Assembly (NCBI GenBank): GCA_030149405.1
Contig: JASBRM010000224.1
Coordinates: 1 to 19,878 of the forward strand
From: Neptuniibacter sp.
GTDB taxonomy: Bacteria; Pseudomonadota; Gammaproteobacteria; Pseudomonadales; Balneatricaceae
Length of the DNA stretch: 19,878 nucleotides
Reading direction: 5' to 3'
The translations under genes were made by a program, and so were the position numbers. How positions within the stretch are numbered: position 1 is the stretch's first letter; the number at the start of each line of letters is the position of its first letter. The notes beneath the pieces are model-generated. The model searched no databases and had not been told where the DNA came from. It worked only from the letters and a program-made list of their open reading frames with translations. Below are positions 1 through 7,742 of the stretch, piece by piece.

Positions 1-1
1 G

Positions 2-832
2 ATTGGTATTGAATGCTTACTTACGGAAAGTGAACAAAAGGCTAAAGAGCTTGCGTCCACTCTTAATGAGCTAAATCAGGAGCGTAAAGGCATTGAGCAG
101 GAGATGCAGCAGCAGGCACTGGATCTGCTGAATAGCATAAAGCTGGATACTGATGTTCTACCGTTTGGTCTATCCCTTTATGAACCTGAGTGGCATCAGG
201 GGGTTATCGGTATTCTCGCTTCACGTATTAAAGATAGGGTTCATCGTCCAGTGATTGCTTTTGCGCAGGGTGATGAAGGCGAATTAAAAGGTTCAGCACG
301 TTCCATTCCCGGTTTCCATGTTCGTGATGGTTTGGATGCGATTGCGGTGAAACATCCTCAGCTTTTACGTAAGTTCGGTGGCCACGCCATGGCGGCCGGT
401 CTGACCATAGCTAAACAGGATCTAGAACTATTCAAACAGGCTTTTGCTGCAGAAGTGGGTAATCAGATCTCAGAGGCGGATCTCCAACAGGAAGTCTTAA
501 CTGATGGATCACTGACTGCGGCCGATATGAATCTGGAACTGGCCGATCTGTTGCGAGAGTCTGGTCCATGGGGGCACCAGTTTCCTGAACCTCTGTTTGA
601 AGGTGAATTCGCACTTTTGCAGCAACGAGTGGTTGGGCAAAGGCACCTGAAGATGGTGTTAATGGAAGCGGAATCAGGATTAGCGCTTGATGCAATAGCG
701 TTTAATGCCGATATGGAAAGCTGGCCAGATGAATCCAAAACACGCGTCAGGGTTTTGTACCGCCTGGACGTAAATGAATTTCGTGGTAAGAAGAGTGTTC
801 AGTTATTGGTGCAACATCTTTTAGCGATTTGA
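2..832 (+). CDS. recJ: Single-stranded-DNA-specific exonuclease RecJ, C-terminal part (5' end outside window)
   Basis: The reading frame is open from base 2 and runs to TGA at 830-832, so the gene begins before the window and only about 276 C-terminal residues are seen. RecJ is a cytosolic 5'-to-3' single-strand exonuclease used in RecF-pathway recombination, mismatch repair and base excision repair. The visible part contains the DHHA1 region with its glycine-rich GGHAMAAG motif (bases 377-400), preceded by the typical stretch ending in NQERKGIEQEM. The C-terminal oligonucleotide-binding-like domain follows (LLQQRVVGQRHLKMVL). The catalytic DHH aspartates lie upstream and cannot be checked. 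In many gammaproteobacteria recJ is followed by prfB and lysS; here a small unknown gene and a cyclic-di-GMP gene follow instead. The identification rests on motif recognition and is strong. Confidence 0.95.
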   Translation: MGIECLLTESEQKAKELASTLNELNQERKGIEQEMQQQALDLLNSIKLDTDVLPFGLSLYEPEWHQGVIGILASRIKDRVHRPVIAFAQGDEGELKGSARSIPGFHVRDGLDAIAVKHPQLLRKFGGHAMAAGLTIAKQDLELFKQAFAAEVGNQISEADLQQEVLTDGSLTAADMNLELADLLRESGPWGHQFPEPLFEGEFALLQQRVVGQRHLKMVLMEAESGLALDAIAFNADMESWPDESKTRVRVLYRLDVNEFRGKKSVQLLVQHLLAI

Positions 833-848
833 TTAAGAGGTAATTTTC

Positions 849-1031
849 ATGAATGAGTTTACGCTTGAAGAGCTTAACCTGATGGTCTCTGTGTTTGAAA
901 AAGCGGGTATTGAGGAGAATTCTTCACAGGAAGGTGAAATGCTGACTCGCCTCAAAGCTGCTCAGGAGAACCGCCAGGAGCTCGAGGATATGCAGTTTGA
1001 TGATTGTTTAGGTGGAGCATGCAAACTCTAA
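849..1031 (+). CDS. Small acidic protein of unknown function, 60 residues
   Basis: I do not recognise this protein. ATG at 849 has a good ribosome binding site (AGAGG at 836-840) and lies 16 bases after the recJ stop, so it is probably co-transcribed with recJ. The product is acidic and glutamate-rich. The first 20 residues (FTLEELNLMVSVFEKAG) and residues 28-50 look amphipathic and helical. It ends with two cysteines four residues apart (C53 and C58, in DCLGGACKL), which could form a disulphide or bind a metal. It has no signal peptide or membrane segment, so it is likely cytosolic. Good Shine-Dalgarno placement and plausible composition support a real gene; the function is unknown. Confidence 0.6.
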   Translation: MNEFTLEELNLMVSVFEKAGIEENSSQEGEMLTRLKAAQENRQELEDMQFDDCLGGACKL

Positions 1032-1050
1032 ATGAGTTTTAATACTCATT
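1031..1050 (+). other. Weak hairpin overlapping the stop of the 60-residue gene
   Basis: A perfect 7-base inverted repeat (AATGAGT at 1031-1037 and ACTCATT at 1044-1050) surrounds a six-base loop and begins at the last base of the stop codon. It is AT-rich and no T-tract follows, so it does not meet the usual form of an intrinsic terminator. It might slow polymerase or protect the 3' end of the recJ transcript, but it could be chance. Confidence 0.25.
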
Positions 1051-1181
1051 CAGTTATATGCAGGCCAATGTGGATCTGGATCATTTTTTGTGCAGTGTTC
1101 TCCAGATAAAATGGCCACAGCGTTAAAGGATTAAGCAATAAGAAATTATCTCTGATAAAGAAGTTCTGAAGGTAATCAGGT

Positions 1182-4100
1182 ATGAGCTTAGTTCCGGAAA
1201 AAGTAGTCTTCCCCGCTATAGCCATGATTTTGGCTTTGGTTGGCTTTGCCGTTTATATAGAAAACTTTTCAGCCAAAAACTTCAAAGAAGAAAAGCAAGC
1301 GTTTGTTGAGTTTGAACTTGAACGCCTATCATCCAATATTCAGCAAACAATCCAGGCGGATGCTCAGTTCCTAAGGGGAGTGGCTTATTCTTTGGTAACT
1401 GATCCAGAGTTGAATGATCAACGCATCAAGCAGCTCTCTGAATACCACACCTATGATAGATCCCAAATATTAAACTTATCTGTTTCTTCCAACAGAAAAA
1501 GTATATCCACCTACACTCAGTCTGAAAATACGTCCGAACAGTTTCCTATCGTTGACTTTGAAACACTTCTCAGCCGCGAGACTCAATCAGTAGGTATGGT
1601 TTCTCCAGGTGAAATTTTATTCAGTGGTCCTTATAAGGTTCATAATGGCGTGTCAGCTTTTGCGATCTCAGCGCCTTTTAAAAGCCATGATGATTTATCT
1701 TCAGAGGAACTCTTTGGGCGAGTGCATTTATTCATTGATGCCAATGACTTTTTCCAAAGAAGTGGTGTGTTGAGTGAAAATCTGAATATCAACGTAGCGA
1801 TTCGTAAACTGGACGATGCGACCAAGATATTTGGGCCAGACACCCTATTTGTCCAGAAAGAGAGCGGCTCGGTAGCCGTTTTACCATTGCTTGACTGGGA
1901 AATAGCCGCTGAAGTTAAGCCTGGCGTTTTTCGCCAAGGGGCATTTATCTGGGCGGTTAGGGCTGGATATTTCTTACTGGGTATATTGCTACTTGCGACC
2001 ATCGTTGTAATCAGTAAATCCCTATCTATAGCGGCCAGGGTAAACGATAAAGCGGAAGCGGTAGAAGAAAAAATAAGAGCTACTTTGAAACAGGTGCGTG
2101 ATAGAGAAAACCTGTTGCGAACAGTGATTAATGAGATGCCTGATGTTTTGGTTCTAAAAGATCATGAAGGTAACTTCTTGCTAGGCAATGCAACTGTAGC
2201 AAAGCTGTATAACACCACTCCAGAGGAGATGGTGGGTAAACATGATGGTGATTTTGGAGTGCCAGCGGAAATGGCTGAATTCTTCCGCCAGAATGTACTT
2301 GAAATCATGTCTAAAGGTGAGACTGAAGTGGTCTATGAGGACAGCAAGGATGCTGTTTCAGGTGAAATAAGGCATTACAAATCGATCAAAAAGCCCTTCA
2401 AAGGTACGGATGGGCAAAATCAGATACTGGTCATTGCTCACGATATTACTGATCTTGTTGAAGCTCAAAATCTGCTTTCAGAAAGCGAACAGCGACTGAA
2501 TACGATTCTTGATAATGTTGATGCCTTCATTTACCTAAAAGATTTACAGGGTCGTTATCTGTTTGCGAACGAAGCTGTTAGACAGCTTTGGAAGGTTGGA
2601 ATGGAACAACTGGTTGGCTGTGGTGATGAAAATTTCTTTGATGAGAAAACGGTTGAAGCCATCAGAAAGAATGATCGGATGGTATTGGATAAAGGCCAGA
2701 CCGTTCATGCTGAAGAAACGAATACTGTTCCGGCAACAGGTATTACCAAAACCTACCAGTCAACAAAATTACCGCTTCGAAATGACAAGGGTGAGATCTA
2801 TGCGCTTTGCGGTATATCGGTTGATATCACGGATCTGAAAAAGTCTGAGCATGCTCTTAAAGAGAGTGAACAGCGTTTTAAAATGGCCGGGCAGGCTGCC
2901 TATGATCTGATTTATGAATGGGATGTGGCGACGGATACACTTACCTGGTTTGGTGATGTGGATTCTATGCTTGGCTTCTCTAAAGGTAAGATCTCTCACG
3001 ATATTCAGGCATGGTTGGCTCTTATACATCCGGAAGATGTTGCGCACTTATCCGATGCAGTAGAAAGGCACAGGGAGTCCACACAGCCTATACATTATGA
3101 ATATCGCATTGCGGATAGCAACGGGGAGTATCGCTTCTGGAGCGACCGGGCATTGCCAATGATTGATGGAGAAGGGAGTCCATACAAGTGGGTGGGCGTA
3201 TGCACGGATATTACCCTACAAAAGAGTCAGCAACAGAAATTGGAACATAATGCTTACTATGATTCTCTTACGGGTTTACCAAACCGTTCTCTGCTGACGG
3301 ATCGCCTGAAACAGGCTATGAGCCATAGCCATAGGCGTAAGCAACAACTGGCCGTGGTCTACATTGACCTTGATGGTTTTAAGGAGATAAACGACACCTA
3401 TGGTCATGAGGTGGGCGATAAACTGTTAATCGCAATAGGCACCAGAATACAAAATCATCTAAGGGAAGGGGATACCATATCCCGATTAGGCGGTGATGAA
3501 TTTGTCGCTGTTTTGAGTGATCTTGAAAGCAGTTATGCAGCAGTGCCTTTATTAGACCGTCTGCTCCAGGCCAGCTCACAACCTATTATGCATGGTGAAT
3601 TAATCCTGCAGGTATCTGCCAGTCTGGGTGTTACTTATTACCCGCAGTCAGAAGAAATAGCGCCTGACCAACTGATCAGGCAAGCTGATCAGGCGATGTA
3701 CCAGGCTAAGCTGAACGGGAAAAACCGCTATTTCTTCTTTGATGCAGAGAATGATCGGACTTTGCGTGGCCAACAACAAAGCGATAAACATATTGAACGG
3801 GCTTTGCGAAATCAGGAGTTTGAGCTCTATTACCAGCCGAAGGTTAATATGCACAGTGGAGAAGTTGTAGGGATGGAGGCGCTACTGCGTTGGAATCATC
3901 CAGAGAAGGGTCTGCTGCTTCCGGGTGAATTTCTTACCGGTATGGAAAACCAGCATCTGACGATTCAGATTGGGGATTGGGTGATTCGCTCAGCGCTAGA
4001 GCAGATACAGAGTTGGTTGTCTCAAGAGTCTGTTCTTCCGATCAGTGTGAATCTGGCGGGTTGCCAGTTACAGAACGACTTTATTCAACATCTCAAAGCA

Positions 4101-4922
4101 GTCCTAACTGAATTCCCAGATATTCAACCTGAGTGGTTACAGCTGGAAGTTCTTGAAAGCAGTGCATTACAAGATATAAGTCTGGTATCTCAGGTGATGC
4201 GAGGCTGTGAAAAAATCGGTGTTAGTTTTGCTTTGGATGACTTTGGAACCGGTTATTCCTCACTGTCATATTTGAAGTACCTGCCAGCAAAAGTTCTAAA
4301 AATTGATCGTTCATTCGTCCGTGACATGCTTGATGATCCTGATGACATGGCAATTCTGGAAGGGATCATGGGTATGTCATCTGCTTTCCGGCGTAGTGTT
4401 GTTGCAGAGGGTGTTGAGAGGGTTGAACAGGGCGTTTTCTTACTTCGACTGGGTTGTAGCCTTGCACAGGGGTTTGCAATCGCTAAACCGATGCCTGCAA
4501 GTAAGGTATTGGAGTGGATAAGTGGTTGGGAGCCACCAGAGCAATGGAAACGTCAGGTCAGGGTGCGCCGTGAAGATTTGGCTATTTTATTTGCTGAGGT
4601 TGAGCATCAATCCTGGGTAAATGCTCTTGATCACTACATCAAAGATTGTCGCTTAATTCCGCCACCACTGAGCCCACATGATTGCCGGTTTGGTCAATGG
4701 TGGGATGAGCACGGCCAGTATCGTTATGACGATGAAGTGAGTGGCCGTATAACGTATCTACATGATCGCGTTCACTTTTGTGGACTTGAGATACAGAAAG
4801 CAATGGATAGTGAAGATATGCAACAGGTTTCATCACTTCAGGAAGAATTGCATCGTGTCAGTCGGGAGTTGATCAATGAATTGGATCGTATTCTGGATAA
4901 CCTGTACAGTTCCCAAATTTAG
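1182..4922 (+). CDS. Membrane-bound sensor with PAS x3, GGDEF, EAL and C-terminal CZB zinc-binding domain
   Basis: A 1246-residue protein that probably makes and/or degrades cyclic-di-GMP at the inner membrane. ATG at 1182 has GAAGG nine bases upstream. Order: membrane helix at about 8-27; periplasmic sensor resembling CHASE at about 30-250; second helix at about 254-280; PAS repeats at about 308-430, 437-555 and 564-685; GGDEF domain at about 690-850; EAL domain at about 868-1115; CZB domain at about 1138-1240. The cyclase signature GGDEF is intact at 770-774, with a proper RxxD inhibitory site at 761-764 (REGD). The phosphodiesterase side keeps EAL at 899-901, DDFGTG at 1019-1024, KIDRSF and E1076 of EGVE, so both activities are possible. 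The CZB tail shows H1142, C1168 in CRFGQWW, and H1194/H1198 in LHDRVH. This matches the three-histidine, one-cysteine zinc site of the family (known from E. coli DgcZ). Zinc control of a GGDEF-EAL protein is inferred. Confidence 0.93.
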   Translation: MSLVPEKVVFPAIAMILALVGFAVYIENFSAKNFKEEKQAFVEFELERLSSNIQQTIQADAQFLRGVAYSLVTDPELNDQRIKQLSEYHTYDRSQILNLSVSSNRKSISTYTQSENTSEQFPIVDFETLLSRETQSVGMVSPGEILFSGPYKVHNGVSAFAISAPFKSHDDLSSEELFGRVHLFIDANDFFQRSGVLSENLNINVAIRKLDDATKIFGPDTLFVQKESGSVAVLPLLDWEIAAEVKPGVFRQGAFIWAVRAGYFLLGILLLATIVVISKSLSIAARVNDKAEAVEEKIRATLKQVRDRENLLRTVINEMPDVLVLKDHEGNFLLGNATVAKLYNTTPEEMVGKHDGDFGVPAEMAEFFRQNVLEIMSKGETEVVYEDSKDAVSGEIRHYKSIKKPFKGTDGQNQILVIAHDITDLVEAQNLLSESEQRLNTILDNVDAFIYLKDLQGRYLFANEAVRQLWKVGMEQLVGCGDENFFDEKTVEAIRKNDRMVLDKGQTVHAEETNTVPATGITKTYQSTKLPLRNDKGEIYALCGISVDITDLKKSEHALKESEQRFKMAGQAAYDLIYEWDVATDTLTWFGDVDSMLGFSKGKISHDIQAWLALIHPEDVAHLSDAVERHRESTQPIHYEYRIADSNGEYRFWSDRALPMIDGEGSPYKWVGVCTDITLQKSQQQKLEHNAYYDSLTGLPNRSLLTDRLKQAMSHSHRRKQQLAVVYIDLDGFKEINDTYGHEVGDKLLIAIGTRIQNHLREGDTISRLGGDEFVAVLSDLESSYAAVPLLDRLLQASSQPIMHGELILQVSASLGVTYYPQSEEIAPDQLIRQADQAMYQAKLNGKNRYFFFDAENDRTLRGQQQSDKHIERALRNQEFELYYQPKVNMHSGEVVGMEALLRWNHPEKGLLLPGEFLTGMENQHLTIQIGDWVIRSALEQIQSWLSQESVLPISVNLAGCQLQNDFIQHLKAVLTEFPDIQPEWLQLEVLESSALQDISLVSQVMRGCEKIGVSFALDDFGTGYSSLSYLKYLPAKVLKIDRSFVRDMLDDPDDMAILEGIMGMSSAFRRSVVAEGVERVEQGVFLLRLGCSLAQGFAIAKPMPASKVLEWISGWEPPEQWKRQVRVRREDLAILFAEVEHQSWVNALDHYIKDCRLIPPPLSPHDCRFGQWWDEHGQYRYDDEVSGRITYLHDRVHFCGLEIQKAMDSEDMQQVSSLQEELHRVSRELINELDRILDNLYSSQI

Positions 4923-4960
4923 ATTCACAGGAATCCGTTTATATTTCTTTTGGTAAATAA

Positions 4961-5812
4961 ATGACCCCTTATTTTGTTGGTGCTCATGTAAGTGCTTCGG
5001 GCGGAGTGCAGAATGCTCCTCTAAATGCCGCTGCAATTGGTGCAAACGCCTTTGCTCTGTTCACAAAAAATCAGAGGCGCTGGCAGGCAAAACCTCTGGA
5101 AGAGAATACCATTCAGGCGTTTAAGGCGAATTGTGCAGAGCTCAAGCTGAAGCCTGAGCAGATTCTCCCCCATGACTCTTATCTGATTAATCTGGGGCAC
5201 CCTGAGCCTGAAGCTTTGGAAAAGTCTCGGCAGGCTTTTCTGGATGAGATTCAACGCTGCGAACAGCTGGGTTTAGTCTATCTGAACTTTCATCCAGGCA
5301 GTCATCTTCGCAAAGTCTCTGAGTCTGAATGTTTAGCAACCATTGCTGACTCAATAAACTGGGCCTTAGCGCAAACAGAATCTGTCATAGCGGTGATTGA
5401 AAATACAGCGGGTCAGGGCAGTAATCTGGGCTATAGCTTCGAACAGCTGGCTGAAATTATTGATCAGGTGGAAGATAAACGGCGGGTTGGTGTTTGTATT
5501 GATACCTGCCATATGTTTGCGGCAGGTTACGATATTCGCACGCAACAAAGTTGCGCAGAGGTATTTGAACAGTTTGCCAGCATTGTTGGTTTTGAATACC
5601 TCAAAGGCATGCACCTTAACGACTCCAAAGGGGCGCTCAATTCTTGTCTGGATCGTCACCACAGTCTGGGTCAGGGGGAAATTGGGTTAGAGGTGTTCCA
5701 GTTTATTATGCAGGATGATCGTTTTCGTGGAATTCCACTGATTCTGGAAACCATCGACGAAACCATTTGGGCAGATGAAGTTCAGTTGTTGAGGCAGTTT
5801 GCTCAAAGCTAA
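4961..5812 (+). CDS. nfo: Deoxyribonuclease IV (endonuclease IV, AP endonuclease)
   Basis: A 283-residue TIM-barrel enzyme that cleaves DNA 5' to abasic sites and removes 3' blocking groups in base excision repair. All nine metal ligands of the three-metal centre of E. coli Nfo are present with a constant offset of two: H71, H111, E147, D181, H184, H218, D231, H233 and E263. Family motifs are [37 protein letters not shown] and ILETID. The length is normal. The start is fixed because an in-frame TAA (4958-4960) sits directly before ATG 4961. The sequence just upstream (TTTTGGTAAATAA) has no good Shine-Dalgarno, so translation may be weak or coupled to the upstream gene, which stops 38 bases earlier. 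No terminator is seen between the two. Confidence 0.97.
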   Translation: MTPYFVGAHVSASGGVQNAPLNAAAIGANAFALFTKNQRRWQAKPLEENTIQAFKANCAELKLKPEQILPHDSYLINLGHPEPEALEKSRQAFLDEIQRCEQLGLVYLNFHPGSHLRKVSESECLATIADSINWALAQTESVIAVIENTAGQGSNLGYSFEQLAEIIDQVEDKRRVGVCIDTCHMFAAGYDIRTQQSCAEVFEQFASIVGFEYLKGMHLNDSKGALNSCLDRHHSLGQGEIGLEVFQFIMQDDRFRGIPLILETIDETIWADEVQLLRQFAQS

Positions 5813-5906
5813 ACCCTTATGTTCCTCTGTGCGTAAAGCCTTTTCACTGAAATGTCATAACCAATCGGTAGTTTAGAACTTTGGTTCGAATACTAAAGGT
5901 TGTTGT

Positions 5907-7742
5907 ATGTTATTGGCATCCGAGGAAGTCAGCGCAGAATCGCGTCGAAAAATGCTTCTGGAAATTCTTGAGTCCGAAGCCTTATACCCTCATTTTCAGC
6001 CCATTGTTGATCTGAAAAAAGGCAGTGTCATTGGTCACGAGGCTCTGATTCGTGGCCCCGCAGGCAGTGTTATGGCTTCTCCTGGTGCGCTCTTTCAGAC
6101 AGCGATTGAAAATAACTTGCTGCACACATTGGAACTGCTCTGCAGGCGCTGCTCTTTAGAAAAATTTGCAGAGCTTAAGTCCGAAGGTAAGCTGTTTCTT
6201 AATATCAGTGCATCTCTTCTGGGTACGCCTGAGCATACGGAAGGCTTTACATCTGACCTGCTTCAGGAGTTGGGCATATCCATCAGTGATATCGTGATAG
6301 AAATTTCTGAGCAACATCCTTTTGATCAGCATGGGTTATCAAATAATGCTGTTCAATATTACCGGAGTATGGGGTTTCAGGTTGCAGTTGATGACCTTGG
6401 AACGGGTTATTCTGGCCTTAAGCTCTGGTCAGATCTTAAACCTGAATATGTGAAAATAGATAAGCACTTTGTTTCCAGGATTGATTGCGAACCGGTGAAA
6501 CGTGAATTCGTAAGAGCTATCTGTAACATCAGCAAAGTTATGGGTTGTAAGGTCATTGCTGAAGGGATTGAGCGTCAGGAAGAAGCAGAGGTTCTCTTAG
6601 AACTCGGAATTACTTACGGCCAGGGTTTCTTTTTGGGTTACCCCAGCCCTGAGCCACAAGTTTCGTGGTGCAAACTCAATAAACCTGCACCTGTAGCATC
6701 TGTGGAAAACCTGACCCAATTTAATAACGCAGAAACCGCCCTGTCATTACTGCGGCATACGCCTGCCATAGCGCCGACAGATACGGTGTTACATGTAAGT
6801 GAGCAGTTTAATGCCCACCCTGATTTGGCGTCTCTTCCGGTTGTGGATCAGGGGACGCCATTGGGCGTCGTAAGGAAATCAGATCTTTTAGAACTGTTCT
6901 CCACCCAATATGGACGTGCGCTTTACGAGAAAAAGCCTGCTGCCCGAATCATCTGCGAGAAAGTATTATTAGTGGAAGCTGAAATGAGTCTTGTGGAAGT
7001 CTCCAGATTAGTAACAGATCAGGATAACCCATCTCTACTTCAGGATATTATTATTACCCAGGACAGCTGTTATCTTGGCATGGGTAACCTCCGGGATCTA
7101 TTGAAGCGTATTACAGAACTGAAAATTCAGAACGCAAAATACGCCAACCCACTGACAATGCTGCCGGGTAATGTGCCGATAAACAATGAAGTTGAACGGT
7201 TGTTGGAGCAAACTGAAGATTTCTATGTGGCATATTTTGATCTGAACAACTTCAAACCATTTAACGATTGTTATGGCTATTCAAAAGGGGATCAGGTTAT
7301 TCGTTTGGTTGGGGAGCTGTTAACGGCTCACGCTAAACGTGATCACAATTTTATTGGTCATGTAGGTGGGGATGACTTTGTTGTGATCTTCCGTTCATCG
7401 GATTGGAAAATGTCCTGTGAGAGAATTCTCCGTCAGTTTGATGATGAGGTAAGGTCTCTGTATGCACCTAAAGATCTTCAGAATGAAGGCTTATGGGCTC
7501 TCGATAGGCAAGGGGGCAGGACTTTCTTCCCTCTACTGGGCTTAGCGATTGGAGTGGTTCATCCTGATCCGTATCGGTGTAGTAGTTACCACGAAGTAGC
7601 AGAGTTGGCTGCTATGGCTAAAAAAGAAGCCAAAAAAACGGCAAGTAGTTCTCTTTTTATCTCACGTCGCAGGTGCATTAGTTTGCCGGAAGAAGAGGCT
7701 GGAGAGCAAAGGAAGGATGAGGTGTTTTCAGATGCCGGCTAG
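5907..7742 (+). CDS. Cytosolic EAL-CBS-CBS-GGDEF cyclic-di-GMP signalling protein
   Basis: A 611-residue soluble protein with reversed domain order. An EAL domain (about 15-255) comes first, then a CBS pair (about 279-410), then a GGDEF-type domain (about 420-585) and a short charged tail. ATG at 5907 has AAAGG at 5895-5899. The EAL half keeps its catalytic set: E45-A46-L47 in EALIRGP, NISASLL, EISEQ, D162-D163 in DDLGTG, KIDK, E219 in EGIE and GQGF. It is therefore probably an active phosphodiesterase cleaving cyclic-di-GMP to pGpG. The cyclase signature is GGDDF at 487-491 with the fourth position changed from E to D. The inhibitory site reads RDHN (478-481) instead of RxxD, and YGH is YGY. 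Cyclase activity is thus uncertain; it may bind GTP as a regulatory domain. CBS pairs commonly bind adenine nucleotides, suggesting energy or nucleotide sensing (inference). Its last 15 bases overlap the end of the convergent SulP gene. Confidence 0.93.
   Translation: MLLASEEVSAESRRKMLLEILESEALYPHFQPIVDLKKGSVIGHEALIRGPAGSVMASPGALFQTAIENNLLHTLELLCRRCSLEKFAELKSEGKLFLNISASLLGTPEHTEGFTSDLLQELGISISDIVIEISEQHPFDQHGLSNNAVQYYRSMGFQVAVDDLGTGYSGLKLWSDLKPEYVKIDKHFVSRIDCEPVKREFVRAICNISKVMGCKVIAEGIERQEEAEVLLELGITYGQGFFLGYPSPEPQVSWCKLNKPAPVASVENLTQFNNAETALSLLRHTPAIAPTDTVLHVSEQFNAHPDLASLPVVDQGTPLGVVRKSDLLELFSTQYGRALYEKKPAARIICEKVLLVEAEMSLVEVSRLVTDQDNPSLLQDIIITQDSCYLGMGNLRDLLKRITELKIQNAKYANPLTMLPGNVPINNEVERLLEQTEDFYVAYFDLNNFKPFNDCYGYSKGDQVIRLVGELLTAHAKRDHNFIGHVGGDDFVVIFRSSDWKMSCERILRQFDDEVRSLYAPKDLQNEGLWALDRQGGRTFFPLLGLAIGVVHPDPYRCSSYHEVAELAAMAKKEAKKTASSSLFISRRRCISLPEEEAGEQRKDEVFSDAG

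Noticed and set aside
833..1181. prfB with its programmed frameshift, expected after recJ in many gammaproteobacteria
   Set aside because: No release-factor sequence is present after recJ in this window; the neighbourhood differs.
3314..3330. Hairpin GGCTATG-AGC-CATAGCC
   Set aside because: A perfect 7-base stem, but it lies inside the GGDEF coding region with no T-tract; it is explained by codon content.
3670..3698. Direct repeat of CTGATCAGGC, two copies
   Set aside because: It falls in the conserved end of the GGDEF domain (LIRQADQAMYQAK), where similar codons recur; not a repeat array.
5813..5906. Hairpin CTTTGG-TTCGAATA-CTAAAG as a terminator after nfo
   Set aside because: Only six pairs including a wobble, no T-tract, and it overlaps the ribosome binding site of the next gene.
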